A program made the position numbers and the translations under genes. From a virus, in the IMG/VR virus record IMGVR_UViG_3300032053_000286, positions 1 to 33,559 of that record: a stretch of 33,559 nucleotides of DNA; one strand, written 5' to 3'. Below the pieces are notes generated by a model, which saw only the letters and a list, made by a program, of their open reading frames with translations, did no database searches and was not told the DNA's origin. This document shows positions 22,857-30,861 of the stretch, one piece after another (position 1 is the stretch's first letter; the number at the start of each line of letters is the position of its first letter).

Positions 22857-24134
22857 TCAATCGTTAATAATTACTTCCTCTAAACTGTCAATCCAAACAG
22901 GAGTCTTAGTTCCTTTTAAGGCACTTTTCAGCCACCTATTCTCCTGTGTATTAAAGTTTTCAGAATGGATATTAAGTATAAAGATATACGCAACTTTTCC
23001 ATCTAAATATCGGACAGCTCTTCCGATACGTTGAATTAATTGTCTAGGCGTTGATGAGTAAGAAGCTATAATAGCTACATCTACACCTTGTATATCCGCT
23101 CCTTCGTCCATTGCTTTTGCGGTATTCATTACTCTTATTGCGCCAGAATTAAAGTCTGATAAGGCTTTCGCTAATAGCTTCTTCTTTCCTAATTTCTTAC
23201 CATTAATCATACGAGTAACTAAACCTGTATGATAAGAAGAAGATATATCTCCTAATCTTTCTGTTAATCTGTCGGCAAAACTTGTAGCTTCTGAAAAAGT
23301 AAGAATCTTACTTTTCGGAAACATTCTAACGATGTTTTCAACTGCATCAACTTTACATTCTGGAGTTTGAAGAAACAACTTACGATCTCTCATAAGTTTA
23401 AATGCTTTTGTAAGTAAACCAAATCCAGTTCCAGAGGGTAATTGAGCTGCAATCTCAAATTCATCTCTTAAACTTTTATTACTAAGCATATTCTTCATTC
23501 TGTCAAAATCAAAACCAAATAGTTTGAAATAACGATTGAACTCCTTAGTCATCTTCTGATATTTATCTTCATCAGAAGTTGTTAAAGGTAATCTAACCAC
23601 GTACAGATGATGAGCAGATACAAACTGTTCCGTTTCTGCCTCTTCTAAAGTAATCTCTGCTATCTTAGGAATATTCCTTTGCATTAGAAACCACTCTTGT
23701 TCGATAGATAACGTCGCAGAAAGACATAAAGTCCATCTAAACTCTGTCTTATCAATGATTGTAGAAAACGAAATAGCCGACTCATTAGAGTATCTATGAC
23801 ATTCATCTAAAATCAATAAATCACAAGCTCTTTGAGAGTCTGTGAGTTTTACATAGCTATTAACTATGTAAATGTGAATATTTTGGTTATTAACCAAAGT
23901 TCCTTTAAGATCTTCCCATACCTGTAAGACGATCTCAGAAGGAACTATTATATGCACAATTCTATTAGGATCTGATTCAAAACATCTAGATATAGCAAGA
24001 CCGCCTAAGCGAGATTTACCAAATCCAGTTGCAGCTAATACGTATCCTCGTGCTTTTGCTTTTAACCAGAGAGATAGAATCTCCTGTTGCCTAATGGTCT
24101 TTCGTTCATTAGGGCTTAAGTTTAAATCTGCCAT
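22857..24134 (-). CDS. Superfamily 2 DNA/RNA helicase
   Basis: 425 aa. Motif I is ATGFGKS (35-41), motif II DECH (110-113), motif III SAT (139-141), and motif VI QRIGRAVRY near residue 370. Motif Ia/Ib region (HIIVPSEIVLQVWEDL) and IV/V parts (KILTFSEATSF; MNTAKAMDEGADI) are also in order. It is a compact UvsW/RecG-type ATPase likely acting on branched DNA during replication or recombination. It is preceded by a terminator and a 220-base gene-free stretch, so it may have its own promoter. ATG start. Confidence 0.9.
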   Translation of the reverse strand: MADLNLSPNERKTIRQQEILSLWLKAKARGYVLAATGFGKSRLGGLAISRCFESDPNRIVHIIVPSEIVLQVWEDLKGTLVNNQNIHIYIVNSYVKLTDSQRACDLLILDECHRYSNESAISFSTIIDKTEFRWTLCLSATLSIEQEWFLMQRNIPKIAEITLEEAETEQFVSAHHLYVVRLPLTTSDEDKYQKMTKEFNRYFKLFGFDFDRMKNMLSNKSLRDEFEIAAQLPSGTGFGLLTKAFKLMRDRKLFLQTPECKVDAVENIVRMFPKSKILTFSEATSFADRLTERLGDISSSYHTGLVTRMINGKKLGKKKLLAKALSDFNSGAIRVMNTAKAMDEGADIQGVDVAIIASYSSTPRQLIQRIGRAVRYLDGKVAYIFILNIHSENFNTQENRWLKSALKGTKTPVWIDSLEEVIIND

Positions 24135-24153
24135 ATTTAGTTTTTTTTAGTTT

Positions 24154-24184
24154 ATAAAAAGGGCAGAATATTTCTAAACTGCCC
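24154..24184 (-). terminator. Intrinsic terminator after DNA polymerase
   Basis: On the - strand GGGCAG pairs with CTGCCC (24184-24179 with 24166-24161) around a 12-base A/T-rich loop, followed by TTTTTATAAACT. It lies about 20 bases before the SF2 helicase ATG and ends transcription from the polymerase gene, or acts as a partial stop ahead of the helicase. Confidence 0.75.
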
Positions 24185-24354
24185 TAGTTTCTTTTTTTTA
24201 TTTCTTACTTATTTTTAATTACAATCCCTAAGTTTATTTATGCTGTTGCTAAAATCAAATACCAACAAAGAAAGCAGCAGTTAAAAAGAAATAACCTACC
24301 TCAACCCGGAAAGGGCAGCTAAATGAGTGGGATATACTTTGTTGTTTAATATTG
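24185..24354 (-). other. Gene-free stretch with inverted repeat between polymerase and helicase
   Basis: No credible ORF. An 8-base inverted repeat, CAACAAAG (24263-24270) with CTTTGTTG (24337-24344), encloses about 66 bases. A second pair, TGCTG (24241-24245) with CAGCA (24275-24279), overlaps it, so alternative pairings are possible. The enclosed sequence contains a small CCC/GGG hairpin (24305-24314). It may form part of the 3' end of the polymerase transcript or a small RNA. No clear promoter was found. Confidence 0.35.
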
Positions 24355-26460
24355 TTATTTATTCCAAGTTAACATTGTATGCGCTTCTGCTTCCATTTCT
24401 AATACACCGTTTAAGTATTTATTAGAAACTTCACACATTGCTTTTGCTATGTAGTCTTTAGCTATAACCTCTACATTTCTATAAGGACATATAACTTTAT
24501 AATCAATAGGGTGAGCATAACAAAGTTCATCGTGAACTTGCATTAATAATTGCAAGTTCCAGTTGAACTGTTTAATATGCTTATCTATTTCTACAATAGC
24601 TTCCTTCACTAAATCACTTTGAGTTCCTTGAATAGAACTATTTCTAGCAGCACCTTCAACTTCTATTCTTTCAATAAAAGACATTATGTGAGAAGGTTTA
24701 GCATTTTTCCATTTAAGTTGAAAAGGTAATCCTGGAACAATTCCATCAGGTTGAGTTTTACACATCTCTTTAATTAGCTTTGAGGCTTCTAGGACAGGCG
24801 TAAACCATCTTCTTGAGTTTGTTCGAGTATTGTGTATAATATAACCATTTTGAAGAGCTCTAGCGGCATTAGTTTCAACCATAGAGAATACTGTTGGTAT
24901 TTCTTGCTTAATACTATCTACTACAATTTGCCCTTCTTCTTCAGTTACGATTAAAGATTGAGCGGCTCGTTTCTTCTTTAATCCGTAAATAGCGCCAAAA
25001 GTAAGAGGCTTAAAAGCGTCTCTTTTTTCTTTATGTTGCTTTTTACTTATTATATCAGCTTCTGTATAAGGCAAACCTCTATGAGTAAAGATATTCTTCC
25101 AACATAAGTTTGCCATAAAACTGTGCATATCGCCTTTAGAGATCTCAAGGAGTTTTACATCTCCGGATAACGCTACCATAATACATAATTCCGCCCCTGT
25201 CAAATCTGACGTAGTCATCTCATAGCCTTCTTCTAAGCCGAAGCAATGTCTAAACTTATTTTCCCGTTTTATGTTTTGCATATTAGGGTAACCCTCTTTA
25301 CTATTTCCTGATGCAAATCTCCCTGTTTCTGTCACACATTGTCTAAAGACTGTATGTAGTTTACTAGATACAGGATTTATCATCTTTAAGAATTTCTCTC
25401 CATAAGTAGTAAGTTCTTTGTTAATGGTGGAATATTGAAGATATAAGTCCAGAAAGTCTTTAAAAGGACTTTCTGGGTTTTCTGTAAGATAAGAGTTTAA
25501 TAAAGACACATTTACAGACTCATTACCGTCTTTAGTTGGTATAGGCATACCTAAGTCATTAAATAACTCTTTAACTTGTTTAGAGCTTCTGTAATTGATC
25601 TTACCAAAACTTTTACCTTCTATTACTTTATCCTCTCCAAATAAATCAAATTGAATGATTTCTACATAGTTCCTAGAAGCTCCGTATTTTGCAAGAAGAA
25701 GTTTATAATCCCTATCGGACATTGAGACGGCTCTACGCTTTTCAATGATTGAAAGAATAGAACTATCCATCTCTGTTTCAATTTGTTTAAGTTTCTGTTT
25801 ATTCTCTACTATATTCTCTCTCCATTTCTTCTTATTCATTACAAAACCTTGAAGCTCACACTCTCCTATAATAAGAACTAAAGGGAGCTCGATTTCATAA
25901 ATCAAGAAGTCCATATTAAACTTCTTAATGTAAGGCTGTTGCTTTTCGTGAATACTGAATAAATGAATAATGTCAATAGCAGCATAGTTTATATGCCTAT
26001 CGTAGAATACAGAGTGCTTTTGCATAGTGATAAATTCAGAACGAACAACTTTCGACACTTCTAAACCTAATCTTCTATGAATAACAGCATCTAAACTATT
26101 CTTTCTGCCAGAGCCTAAACCTAAGCGTTGTTCAACAATCATAGTATCGTAAATCCGTTTAAGAATCACACCTTGAAACTTGGCCATTTGGTAATCAATC
26201 TTGATATTGTGCCCAATAAATATCTTATCCGTTAGAAACTCTAATGGGGATATATCTACACTAGTATCATCAATTACAAATTGGTGTTGTTCGTCTCCTA
26301 TAACTGTTAATAAACGTATTGCTCTGAAGGGGTCTAAACCATTAAATTCTTTATCGAATCCTAGCATAGGCTTATCAGAGCAATAGTCTATAACATCATC
26401 TAACGATGCTCGAGGTAATGTAACTTGATGATCTTCTCGATTGCTTACGAAATAGATCAT
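24355..26460 (-). CDS. polA: DNA polymerase, family A, with 3'-5' exonuclease domain
   Basis: 701 aa, T7/T5-like in size. Exonuclease motifs: D36-K-E38 (ExoI), N85/D89 in GHNIKIDY (ExoII), and Y159/D163 in NYAAIDI (ExoIII). Polymerase motif A: SDLTGAEL (418-425) with D419 and E424. Motif B (O-helix): R480, K484, F488 and Y492 in KRDAFKPLTFGAIYG; F488 takes the place that discriminates against dideoxynucleotides. Motif C: QVHDE (641-645). It copies the phage genome with proofreading. It starts at ATG and ends before a structured, gene-free stretch. Confidence 0.95.
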   Translation of the reverse strand: MIYFVSNREDHQVTLPRASLDDVIDYCSDKPMLGFDKEFNGLDPFRAIRLLTVIGDEQHQFVIDDTSVDISPLEFLTDKIFIGHNIKIDYQMAKFQGVILKRIYDTMIVEQRLGLGSGRKNSLDAVIHRRLGLEVSKVVRSEFITMQKHSVFYDRHINYAAIDIIHLFSIHEKQQPYIKKFNMDFLIYEIELPLVLIIGECELQGFVMNKKKWRENIVENKQKLKQIETEMDSSILSIIEKRRAVSMSDRDYKLLLAKYGASRNYVEIIQFDLFGEDKVIEGKSFGKINYRSSKQVKELFNDLGMPIPTKDGNESVNVSLLNSYLTENPESPFKDFLDLYLQYSTINKELTTYGEKFLKMINPVSSKLHTVFRQCVTETGRFASGNSKEGYPNMQNIKRENKFRHCFGLEEGYEMTTSDLTGAELCIMVALSGDVKLLEISKGDMHSFMANLCWKNIFTHRGLPYTEADIISKKQHKEKRDAFKPLTFGAIYGLKKKRAAQSLIVTEEEGQIVVDSIKQEIPTVFSMVETNAARALQNGYIIHNTRTNSRRWFTPVLEASKLIKEMCKTQPDGIVPGLPFQLKWKNAKPSHIMSFIERIEVEGAARNSSIQGTQSDLVKEAIVEIDKHIKQFNWNLQLLMQVHDELCYAHPIDYKVICPYRNVEVIAKDYIAKAMCEVSNKYLNGVLEMEAEAHTMLTWNK

Positions 26461-26738
26461 TTAGTTATGTTGTACTTCTTTTTAAATAGATTCTCATTAT
26501 AAAAGAACTCTTTAACGTGAGCACTTTTACTTTTATCTTCTAAAGACTCTAAATGGATTTCTTTACTTACCGCCACCAATCTCATTTCCTCTGCTATTTC
26601 GTCCATTATTAAACTTCTTTGATGAAAGCTATATAATTGAGTTTGAACTTTTAAATAGGCAAACCTAAGTTGCTTAGGGGTTAGTTCAGAAAGTTTCTTC
26701 TGTTCTCCTTTTACTGACCAAGTAATGTCCTTCTTCAT
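26457..26738 (-). CDS. Hypothetical protein (93 aa) before DNA polymerase
   Basis: Helical and charged (LSELTPKQLRFAYLKVQTQL; SLIMDEIAEEMRLVAVS), likely a small coiled protein. The ATG forms an ATGA overlap with the stop of the 57-aa gene and its stop overlaps the polymerase start by 4 bases, so translation of all three is coupled. Could be a polymerase accessory subunit because of this coupling; no sequence proof. Confidence 0.7.
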   Translation of the reverse strand: MKKDITWSVKGEQKKLSELTPKQLRFAYLKVQTQLYSFHQRSLIMDEIAEEMRLVAVSKEIHLESLEDKSKSAHVKEFFYNENLFKKKYNITK

Positions 26739-26908
26739 TTAATAAAGTTTGAAGGGTTAGCTTTAAATGCTTTCTTCATACTTTTAAGTTCTAACCTTTC
26801 TTCGGGGGTTTTTTTAAATATCTCCGCAGAAATAGGGGGATATACATTCGCATTGATTTCTGCTCTAAGTTTTTCTTGAGCTGCATAATTGTTTTCTTCT
26901 TTTTTCAT
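26735..26908 (-). CDS. Small hypothetical protein (57 aa) coupled to the polymerase operon
   Basis: An ATG at 26908 opens 57 codons ending in TGA that overlaps the next ATG. The peptide begins MKKEENNYAAQEKLRAEI and ends KAFKANPSNFIK; it is charged and helical, with no membrane segment. Upstream is an intrinsic terminator (26942-26972), so it is the first gene of the polymerase operon. It is below the usual length cut-off but is well supported by the overlap. Confidence 0.65.
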   Translation of the reverse strand: MKKEENNYAAQEKLRAEINANVYPPISAEIFKKTPEERLELKSMKKAFKANPSNFIK

Positions 26909-26934
26909 TATAAAAGGTTTAAGAGATTACTAAA

Positions 26935-26980
26935 TAAAAAAAGAGAGAGAAGTTGAGTTCCGCAACATTCTTCTCTCTCT
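26935..26980 (-). terminator. Intrinsic terminator after ferritin-like gene
   Basis: On the - strand AGAGAGAGAAG pairs with CTTCTCTCTCT (plus coordinates 26942-26952 and 26970-26980), extended by a GTTG/CAAC pair inside, and followed by TTTTTTTATTTAG. It ends the transcript of the ferritin-like gene group and separates it from the polymerase operon. Confidence 0.85.
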
Positions 26981-27011
26981 AGTTTAAATACAAGCTAGTT
27001 GTATTAGGTTT

Positions 27012-27509
27012 TTAAAATAAATGCTTCTGTAATTGAAGCATTTCAAATTTATCTGATGTATTAACACCTTCAAGAACACCAATCATATCACTATACTCAG
27101 CTACTGACTGTCTTTGGGTTGTTCTGTAAAATTCTAAAAAATCAAAAACACATAGATCTGATGATTTAAAAATTACAGAACTTGTTTTCTCGTATTCTTC
27201 GTATAAAGCGAGCTCCATTTCGTAAGCCCGACAAATAACATCAGAAAGATCTTTAAAGTCGCAAGAAGGAGAGGCTATACTTGGAAGCGCTGGAATTACG
27301 TTCCATTCGACTAAGAAATCTTCGTGTTTCTTTGCGTGCTTTAATTCTGATTTAGATTCAGCTTCAAAGTATTCTGCAGCCTTAATAAACCCTTCATTTC
27401 TACACCAGTTGGTTGCAGATCTATAAAAGTAGAAAGCTTTAAATTCATCAGCTAATCTAGGAAGTAATAAAGCTATTACTTCTTTAGGGAGAGTCATTGG
27501 TTTTTTCAT
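27012..27509 (-). CDS. Ferritin-like four-helix diiron protein
   Basis: 165 aa, the size of ferritin/Dps subunits. The pattern of a ferritin-like diiron site is present: E22 in DEFKAFYFYRSA, E55-x-x-H58 in SELKHAKKH, E97/E99 in AYEMELAL, and Q132-E138 region in TQRQSVAEYSD. Ferritins oxidise and store iron as cages; shorter relatives bind DNA (Dps) or act as iron traps. It contains several Cys (C36, C83, C93, C120), unusual for ferritins. A phage-encoded copy could buffer iron or oxidative stress late in infection. It is followed by a terminator and preceded by a Cys-rich gene. Confidence 0.8.
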   Translation of the reverse strand: MKKPMTLPKEVIALLLPRLADEFKAFYFYRSATNWCRNEGFIKAAEYFEAESKSELKHAKKHEDFLVEWNVIPALPSIASPSCDFKDLSDVICRAYEMELALYEEYEKTSSVIFKSSDLCVFDFLEFYRTTQRQSVAEYSDMIGVLEGVNTSDKFEMLQLQKHLF

Positions 27510-27517
27510 TAGTATTT

Positions 27518-27796
27518 TTAATTAAAGGATTCAGAACGTCTTAGCAAATGTAAGGAATCAAAATCAAGTTTATTCTCATACCATATCTTTTTAGGGCATT
27601 CTTTCTTAAAAACGGTTACAGCAGCACTTAAAGTACAACCACAACCTCCTTTATCTTTAAGACAAGTATCTGTAAATTTTTGATCTTTATGGGCTATTGG
27701 GCATAATCTGCACATTTCTATTCTTTTCTTAGATAGATCTGTTTCATAGCCAATGAGTTTATTAAATTGTCCTCTAATTATCATCATTAATTCCAT
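27518..27796 (-). CDS. Cys-rich zinc-binding candidate (92 aa)
   Basis: Cys pattern C29-x2-C32, C45, C52-x-C54 and C67 (EMCRLCPIAH, DTCLKDKGGCGCTLSAAV, KKECPKK) suggests one or two metal sites. From memory it resembles a small family found in Bacteroidota phages with CxxCP...GGCGC...CP spacing; function unknown. It lies 8 bases upstream of the ferritin-like gene, so the pair may be co-expressed. Confidence 0.65.
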   Translation of the reverse strand: MELMMIIRGQFNKLIGYETDLSKKRIEMCRLCPIAHKDQKFTDTCLKDKGGCGCTLSAAVTVFKKECPKKIWYENKLDFDSLHLLRRSESFN

Positions 27797-27797
27797 A

Positions 27798-28196
27798 TCA
27801 TTTTTTTAAATCGGTTAAAGCTAATAACATTCTACAATCATTCAATGCGGTCTTAAGTTGTGCTTCTATATTGTGAATATTAAAAGCTAAATAGATATAC
27901 TCAGTAGCATCTAAATCCAAAAGATGCTTATAAAGTTCGTCTACAATATCATTCCAAATGTCTATTAAAGACAATTTAAAAAAGGCTAGAGATAAAGCTT
28001 CTTGTGCTTCTTTTTCTGTCCAAAGCATAAGATTTAAATCGTCTACCCATTTAGTAATTCTACTATAATACTTTCTAAATACTTTATCTTCAGAAGCTTT
28101 TAACAACTTTCGTCTTTCTGGTATTAAATCCAAAGCGTCAGAGATTCTAATAGAAGTATCCCCAGCATCTCTCTTGATGTCTATTAATTTAATCAT
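27798..28196 (-). CDS. Hypothetical protein (132 aa)
   Basis: Helical throughout (LMLWTEKEAQEALSLAFFKL; IEAQLKTALNDCRMLLALTD), with no membrane segment or known motif. It is the first gene after the structured element at 28220-28340, and its stop sits next to the 92-aa gene. Could be a regulator or scaffold; nothing more can be said. Confidence 0.65.
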   Translation of the reverse strand: MIKLIDIKRDAGDTSIRISDALDLIPERRKLLKASEDKVFRKYYSRITKWVDDLNLMLWTEKEAQEALSLAFFKLSLIDIWNDIVDELYKHLLDLDATEYIYLAFNIHNIEAQLKTALNDCRMLLALTDLKK

Positions 28197-28219
28197 ATAA
28201 ATAAGTTAAGGTTAAATAA

Positions 28220-28340
28220 AAAAGTAAGCAGAGCCGTATGGCCGGGAATGAATGTAGAGACTTTACCCTGACTCTATGGCTCATTCAATATAGCAGGCGG
28301 TATTATCCTAGCTACATCTTTAATACGGGTGCTTACTTTT
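28220..28340 (-). ncRNA. Candidate structured RNA: three-way junction with terminator-like closing stem
   Basis: Between genes. Closing stem: AAAAGTAAGC (28220-28229) with GCTTACTTTT (28331-28340), 10 bp, extended by CCGTAT (28234-28239) with ATACGG (28323-28328). Inside, arm one is GAATGA/TCATTC (28246-28251, 28281-28286) capped by TAGAG/CTCTA (28255-28259, 28272-28276). Arm two is TAGC-AGG/CCT-A-GCTA (28291-28297, 28307-28314). On the - strand the closing stem is followed by TTTTTTATTT, so transcription on that strand would terminate there. It is either an unusually branched terminator, an RNA gene or a riboregulator. No tRNA fits. Confidence 0.5.
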
Positions 28341-28351
28341 GGGTAATGTTA

Positions 28352-28603
28352 TTATACAGTACGCAAATGCTGCTCATTAAGAGATAAAAGTAAATGTTGA
28401 ACCTGTTTAATGGTCTTAATCATTTCTTCTTCTTCTCTATTAATGGTGTTAGAATGTTCTTCAATAAAGAATAATGTAGCTTGTAGTTTGATACTTAAAA
28501 CTTCAGTTAATTCTTTAAATTCTCCATTCATTTCTCTCCATTTAGCCCAATCAATATCTAAACTGATTTGATCTAATACATCATTTACGTAAGTGGTTTT
28601 CAT
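28352..28603 (-). CDS. Hypothetical protein (83 aa)
   Basis: A helical, Leu- and Glu-rich small protein (LTEVLSIKLQATLFFIEEH; INREEEEMIKTIKQVQHLL), likely a coiled coil. It ends 12 bases before the structured element. No motif or membrane segment. Confidence 0.6.
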   Translation of the reverse strand: MKTTYVNDVLDQISLDIDWAKWREMNGEFKELTEVLSIKLQATLFFIEEHSNTINREEEEMIKTIKQVQHLLLSLNEQHLRTV

Positions 28604-28608
28604 TGTTT

Positions 28609-29364
28609 CTAATTTATATAAGATACTTGAATATCAATATTCATATCGTGAGGAGCAACTTGTGTTCCTCCATAATAAGGGAAAGATAATCGGTTCCAGT
28701 TCCATTTTTTAAAGCTATCGGAAGAAATTCCTGAGACTATAAATGAACCTATCTCTTTTTTATCTTGACCTTCGTATATTTTATAAATTATTTGTCCTAG
28801 AGTTTCGTCTAGTGTTATAGAACAGAAGTATTCTACACCTAAAGTAATATCACAAATAATAGGCTCTCTTTGGGTAAGAGGGTTTAAAACCCTTTTACCA
28901 TTAAGATAAGTATAAGCGAATATTCTTCCTAGTTTAGAACTCTGTTGTTCTGTCGTCCAACCAAGTCTAGCACTATCTCCGTGAATACCATTTAAAGCAA
29001 CACCAAAGAGTTTCTTTATAGAGTATTTAGCGTCCTTTTGTTCTTGAGTTAGTCTATCATCGTTGAATCCGATTAATGTAAAACAATCAGGATTTAATCT
29101 AAAATAGAATTGTAGTTCTCTTAATTTGTAAACAGGTCTGAAATGTAATTCAGAGAAGTGATCCCCCTTTTTAATATGGAATCTTCTTCTATGATAAATA
29201 AGTTGTCCCCATAGTACCCAGACTAAGCAAATAAAGACGAAAGCTGTAGAGCTTATGATTGTTAACAATGTCAACCACTCCCAATTGAGTAATGCGACAA
29301 TTGTCAAGTAAGTTAGACCTATCGGTATAACTAACCAAAGGATTGTTGACATTTTTAATTTCAT
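28609..29364 (-). CDS. Membrane-anchored hypothetical protein (251 aa)
   Basis: Two N-terminal membrane helices (about residues 8-27 and 33-56, TILWLVIPIGLTYLTIVALL and LTLLTIISSTAFVFICLVWV) are followed by a soluble beta-rich domain of about 190 residues (ELHFRPVYKLRELQFYFRL; ITLGVEYFCSITLDETLGQI). No signature of a known enzyme. A role at the host membrane, for example superinfection exclusion, would suit an early phage gene, but this is a guess. Confidence 0.65.
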   Translation of the reverse strand: MKLKMSTILWLVIPIGLTYLTIVALLNWEWLTLLTIISSTAFVFICLVWVLWGQLIYHRRRFHIKKGDHFSELHFRPVYKLRELQFYFRLNPDCFTLIGFNDDRLTQEQKDAKYSIKKLFGVALNGIHGDSARLGWTTEQQSSKLGRIFAYTYLNGKRVLNPLTQREPIICDITLGVEYFCSITLDETLGQIIYKIYEGQDKKEIGSFIVSGISSDSFKKWNWNRLSFPYYGGTQVAPHDMNIDIQVSYIN

Positions 29365-29375
29365 AATTTTAAGTT

Positions 29376-29723
29376 TTATTGTTGATTTTTAGACTTTTTA
29401 AGTCTTTGAGATTCTTCTACTTGTTTCCAAGCTTGAATCATACGATTAGTTTGTTCGGTTTCTAAGCCCACTAAACAGCATTTCTTGTATTTTCTACCAG
29501 AACCGCAATCGCAAACTTCATTTCTGCCTTGCTTTGCTTCTATTTTGTGCTTAGACCAGCCTTCTGTTTGAGTTATTGTTGTTGCTTCATTTAAGCAGCT
29601 TTCACACCACATTCTTGATTTACCATCTGATTTGAAACCTTCTTTTCCGCATATAAAACACGTATTAGGATCAGTATGATCTTCTGGTAAACTAATTATG
29701 CTGTCAATAGTATTTTCTTCCAT
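29376..29723 (-). CDS. Zinc-ribbon protein with SEC-C motif
   Basis: 115 aa with two likely metal sites. The first is CFIC (C22, C25) with CESC (C40, C43). The second is a SEC-C motif, CDCGSGRKYKKCC (71-83), found at the end of SecA and in many small adaptor proteins, where it binds zinc and helps dock to partners. N-terminal and C-terminal stretches are polar. Likely an adaptor or regulator; the substrate is unknown. A gene for it would be useful to the phage as a host-interaction factor, but that is inferred. Confidence 0.7.
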   Translation of the reverse strand: MEENTIDSIISLPEDHTDPNTCFICGKEGFKSDGKSRMWCESCLNEATTITQTEGWSKHKIEAKQGRNEVCDCGSGRKYKKCCLVGLETEQTNRMIQAWKQVEESQRLKKSKNQQ

Positions 29724-29744
29724 ATAGTAAAGATAGTTTAAATA

Positions 29745-30281
29745 TTAAGGTAAAGTGATGAACTTAAGGTTTTTAAGTTGTTTTGGTAGTGTTAAAGACT
29801 TACAGATATAAGTATAATAGAAATAAGTAAGATCTTTACATCTTTCTAATTCTTCTTCTACTTGTTTCTTACTCTGTATAGTTCCAAGTTTAATACCTAC
29901 AGATCTTTCTTCGATGTGCTCTCTTGGCTGTAAAGAATAAAGGTGATCTAACGTCAATATAGTTCCTTCAAAATAGCAATGATTTTCATTGCTTAATAAT
30001 CCTGAAGCTTCTAATATTTTCCATTGATGTTTAGGAATCTCATAGACTTCATTTGTGCCTAACTCTTCGATAGTAATTCTATATAATTCCCAAGGGAAAC
30101 ATTCCCATTCAGAATAAGTGTTATGACATTGAATTATTGTATCCTTACTTAATTTCCCTTTAGGGATTGAATTAATGACGCCTAATTGACTTGTTTCTCC
30201 TGCTGGATCTAACCAGTAAATAACTTTACCTTCAGAGATATTAAGCTCATTGATTAATTTAATAGTTCCGACTTTTAACAT
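29745..30281 (-). CDS. Hypothetical protein (178 aa)
   Basis: A soluble protein with a beta-rich N-terminus (KVGTIKLINELNISEGKVIY) and aromatic-rich middle (YSEWECFPWELYRITIEELG). No known motif. It is part of the same - strand gene series with small gaps (21 bases to the SEC-C gene). Function unknown. Confidence 0.6.
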   Translation of the reverse strand: MLKVGTIKLINELNISEGKVIYWLDPAGETSQLGVINSIPKGKLSKDTIIQCHNTYSEWECFPWELYRITIEELGTNEVYEIPKHQWKILEASGLLSNENHCYFEGTILTLDHLYSLQPREHIEERSVGIKLGTIQSKKQVEEELERCKDLTYFYYTYICKSLTLPKQLKNLKFITLP

Positions 30282-30293
30282 TAGTTTAAATTT

Positions 30294-30506
30294 TTATAGG
30301 GTTTCTCTGCAACTTTCAATAGCGTCTTGAACAACTTCTTGAAGTTCGGTGTTTCTGGTCATTGGATTAAGAAAATCTCTTAAACTAAATATTAACCATC
30401 TATTTACTTCCTCTTTATTCTGTAATCTAACTAATACGGCCTTAGCTTCAAGTTGTCTATCTTCAAAGATGATAGCTTGTTTTAAATGATTCATAGCTTT
30501 AGACAT
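30294..30506 (-). CDS. Small hypothetical protein (70 aa)
   Basis: Helical and charged (MNHLKQAIIFEDRQLEAKAV; NRWLIFSLRDFLNPMTRN). There is no motif. It lies 1 base from the 117-aa gene and 12 bases from the 178-aa gene, so it belongs to the same transcript. Confidence 0.6.
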   Translation of the reverse strand: MSKAMNHLKQAIIFEDRQLEAKAVLVRLQNKEEVNRWLIFSLRDFLNPMTRNTELQEVVQDAIESCRETL

Positions 30507-30507
30507 A

Positions 30508-30861
30508 TTAAATAGTTTTAGATAAAAATTCTAAAACAGGATCTGCAATATAAGGAGGACAAGCTAAGACAATAGAGTGTCCTATATTTGTAAAAGTTAA
30601 AGATCGTTGAAATGACATTAGCATTTTAAGTTGAGGATCTTGATAGGATTGTAAGCCTGAACCTTCGACTACTATTTGACTATCTACTATTAAAAGATTA
30701 AATAAAGAAATCTTCATAACTCTAGCTTGAGTAGTTGTTAAAGGTTGAATAACAGTTAATAAATCCCTACTTACTGAAGTTGCTGTTGGCGTGTTTTCTA
30801 CACAACTTGGGAAATAAGCATAACATAAGTTTTTAACTCTTTCTATTGTAGTTTCAGTCAT
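30508..30861 (-). CDS. Hypothetical protein (117 aa)
   Basis: The ATG at 30861 is preferred over a TTG at 30888, because it sits only 8 bases inside the stop of the upstream gene (ATGACTGA). Beta/alpha with a hydrophobic core (SLFNLLIVDSQIVVEG; SIVLACPPYIADPVLEFL). No motif is recognised and no signal peptide is present. Confidence 0.6.
   Translation of the reverse strand: MTETTIERVKNLCYAYFPSCVENTPTATSVSRDLLTVIQPLTTTQARVMKISLFNLLIVDSQIVVEGSGLQSYQDPQLKMLMSFQRSLTFTNIGHSIVLACPPYIADPVLEFLSKTI

Noticed and set aside
22828-22860. TTG start for the 79-aa form of the small gene after the SF2 helicase
   Set aside because: An ATG follows 11 codons later with a sensible gap; kept as an alternative only.
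22835-22860. Promoter-like TATCTTTA before the small gene
   Set aside because: The element touches the ATG, so transcription would start inside the coding region.
28220-28340. tRNA gene in the structured element
   Set aside because: No T-loop sequence, no anticodon arm of the right size, and no 7-bp acceptor stem in either strand.
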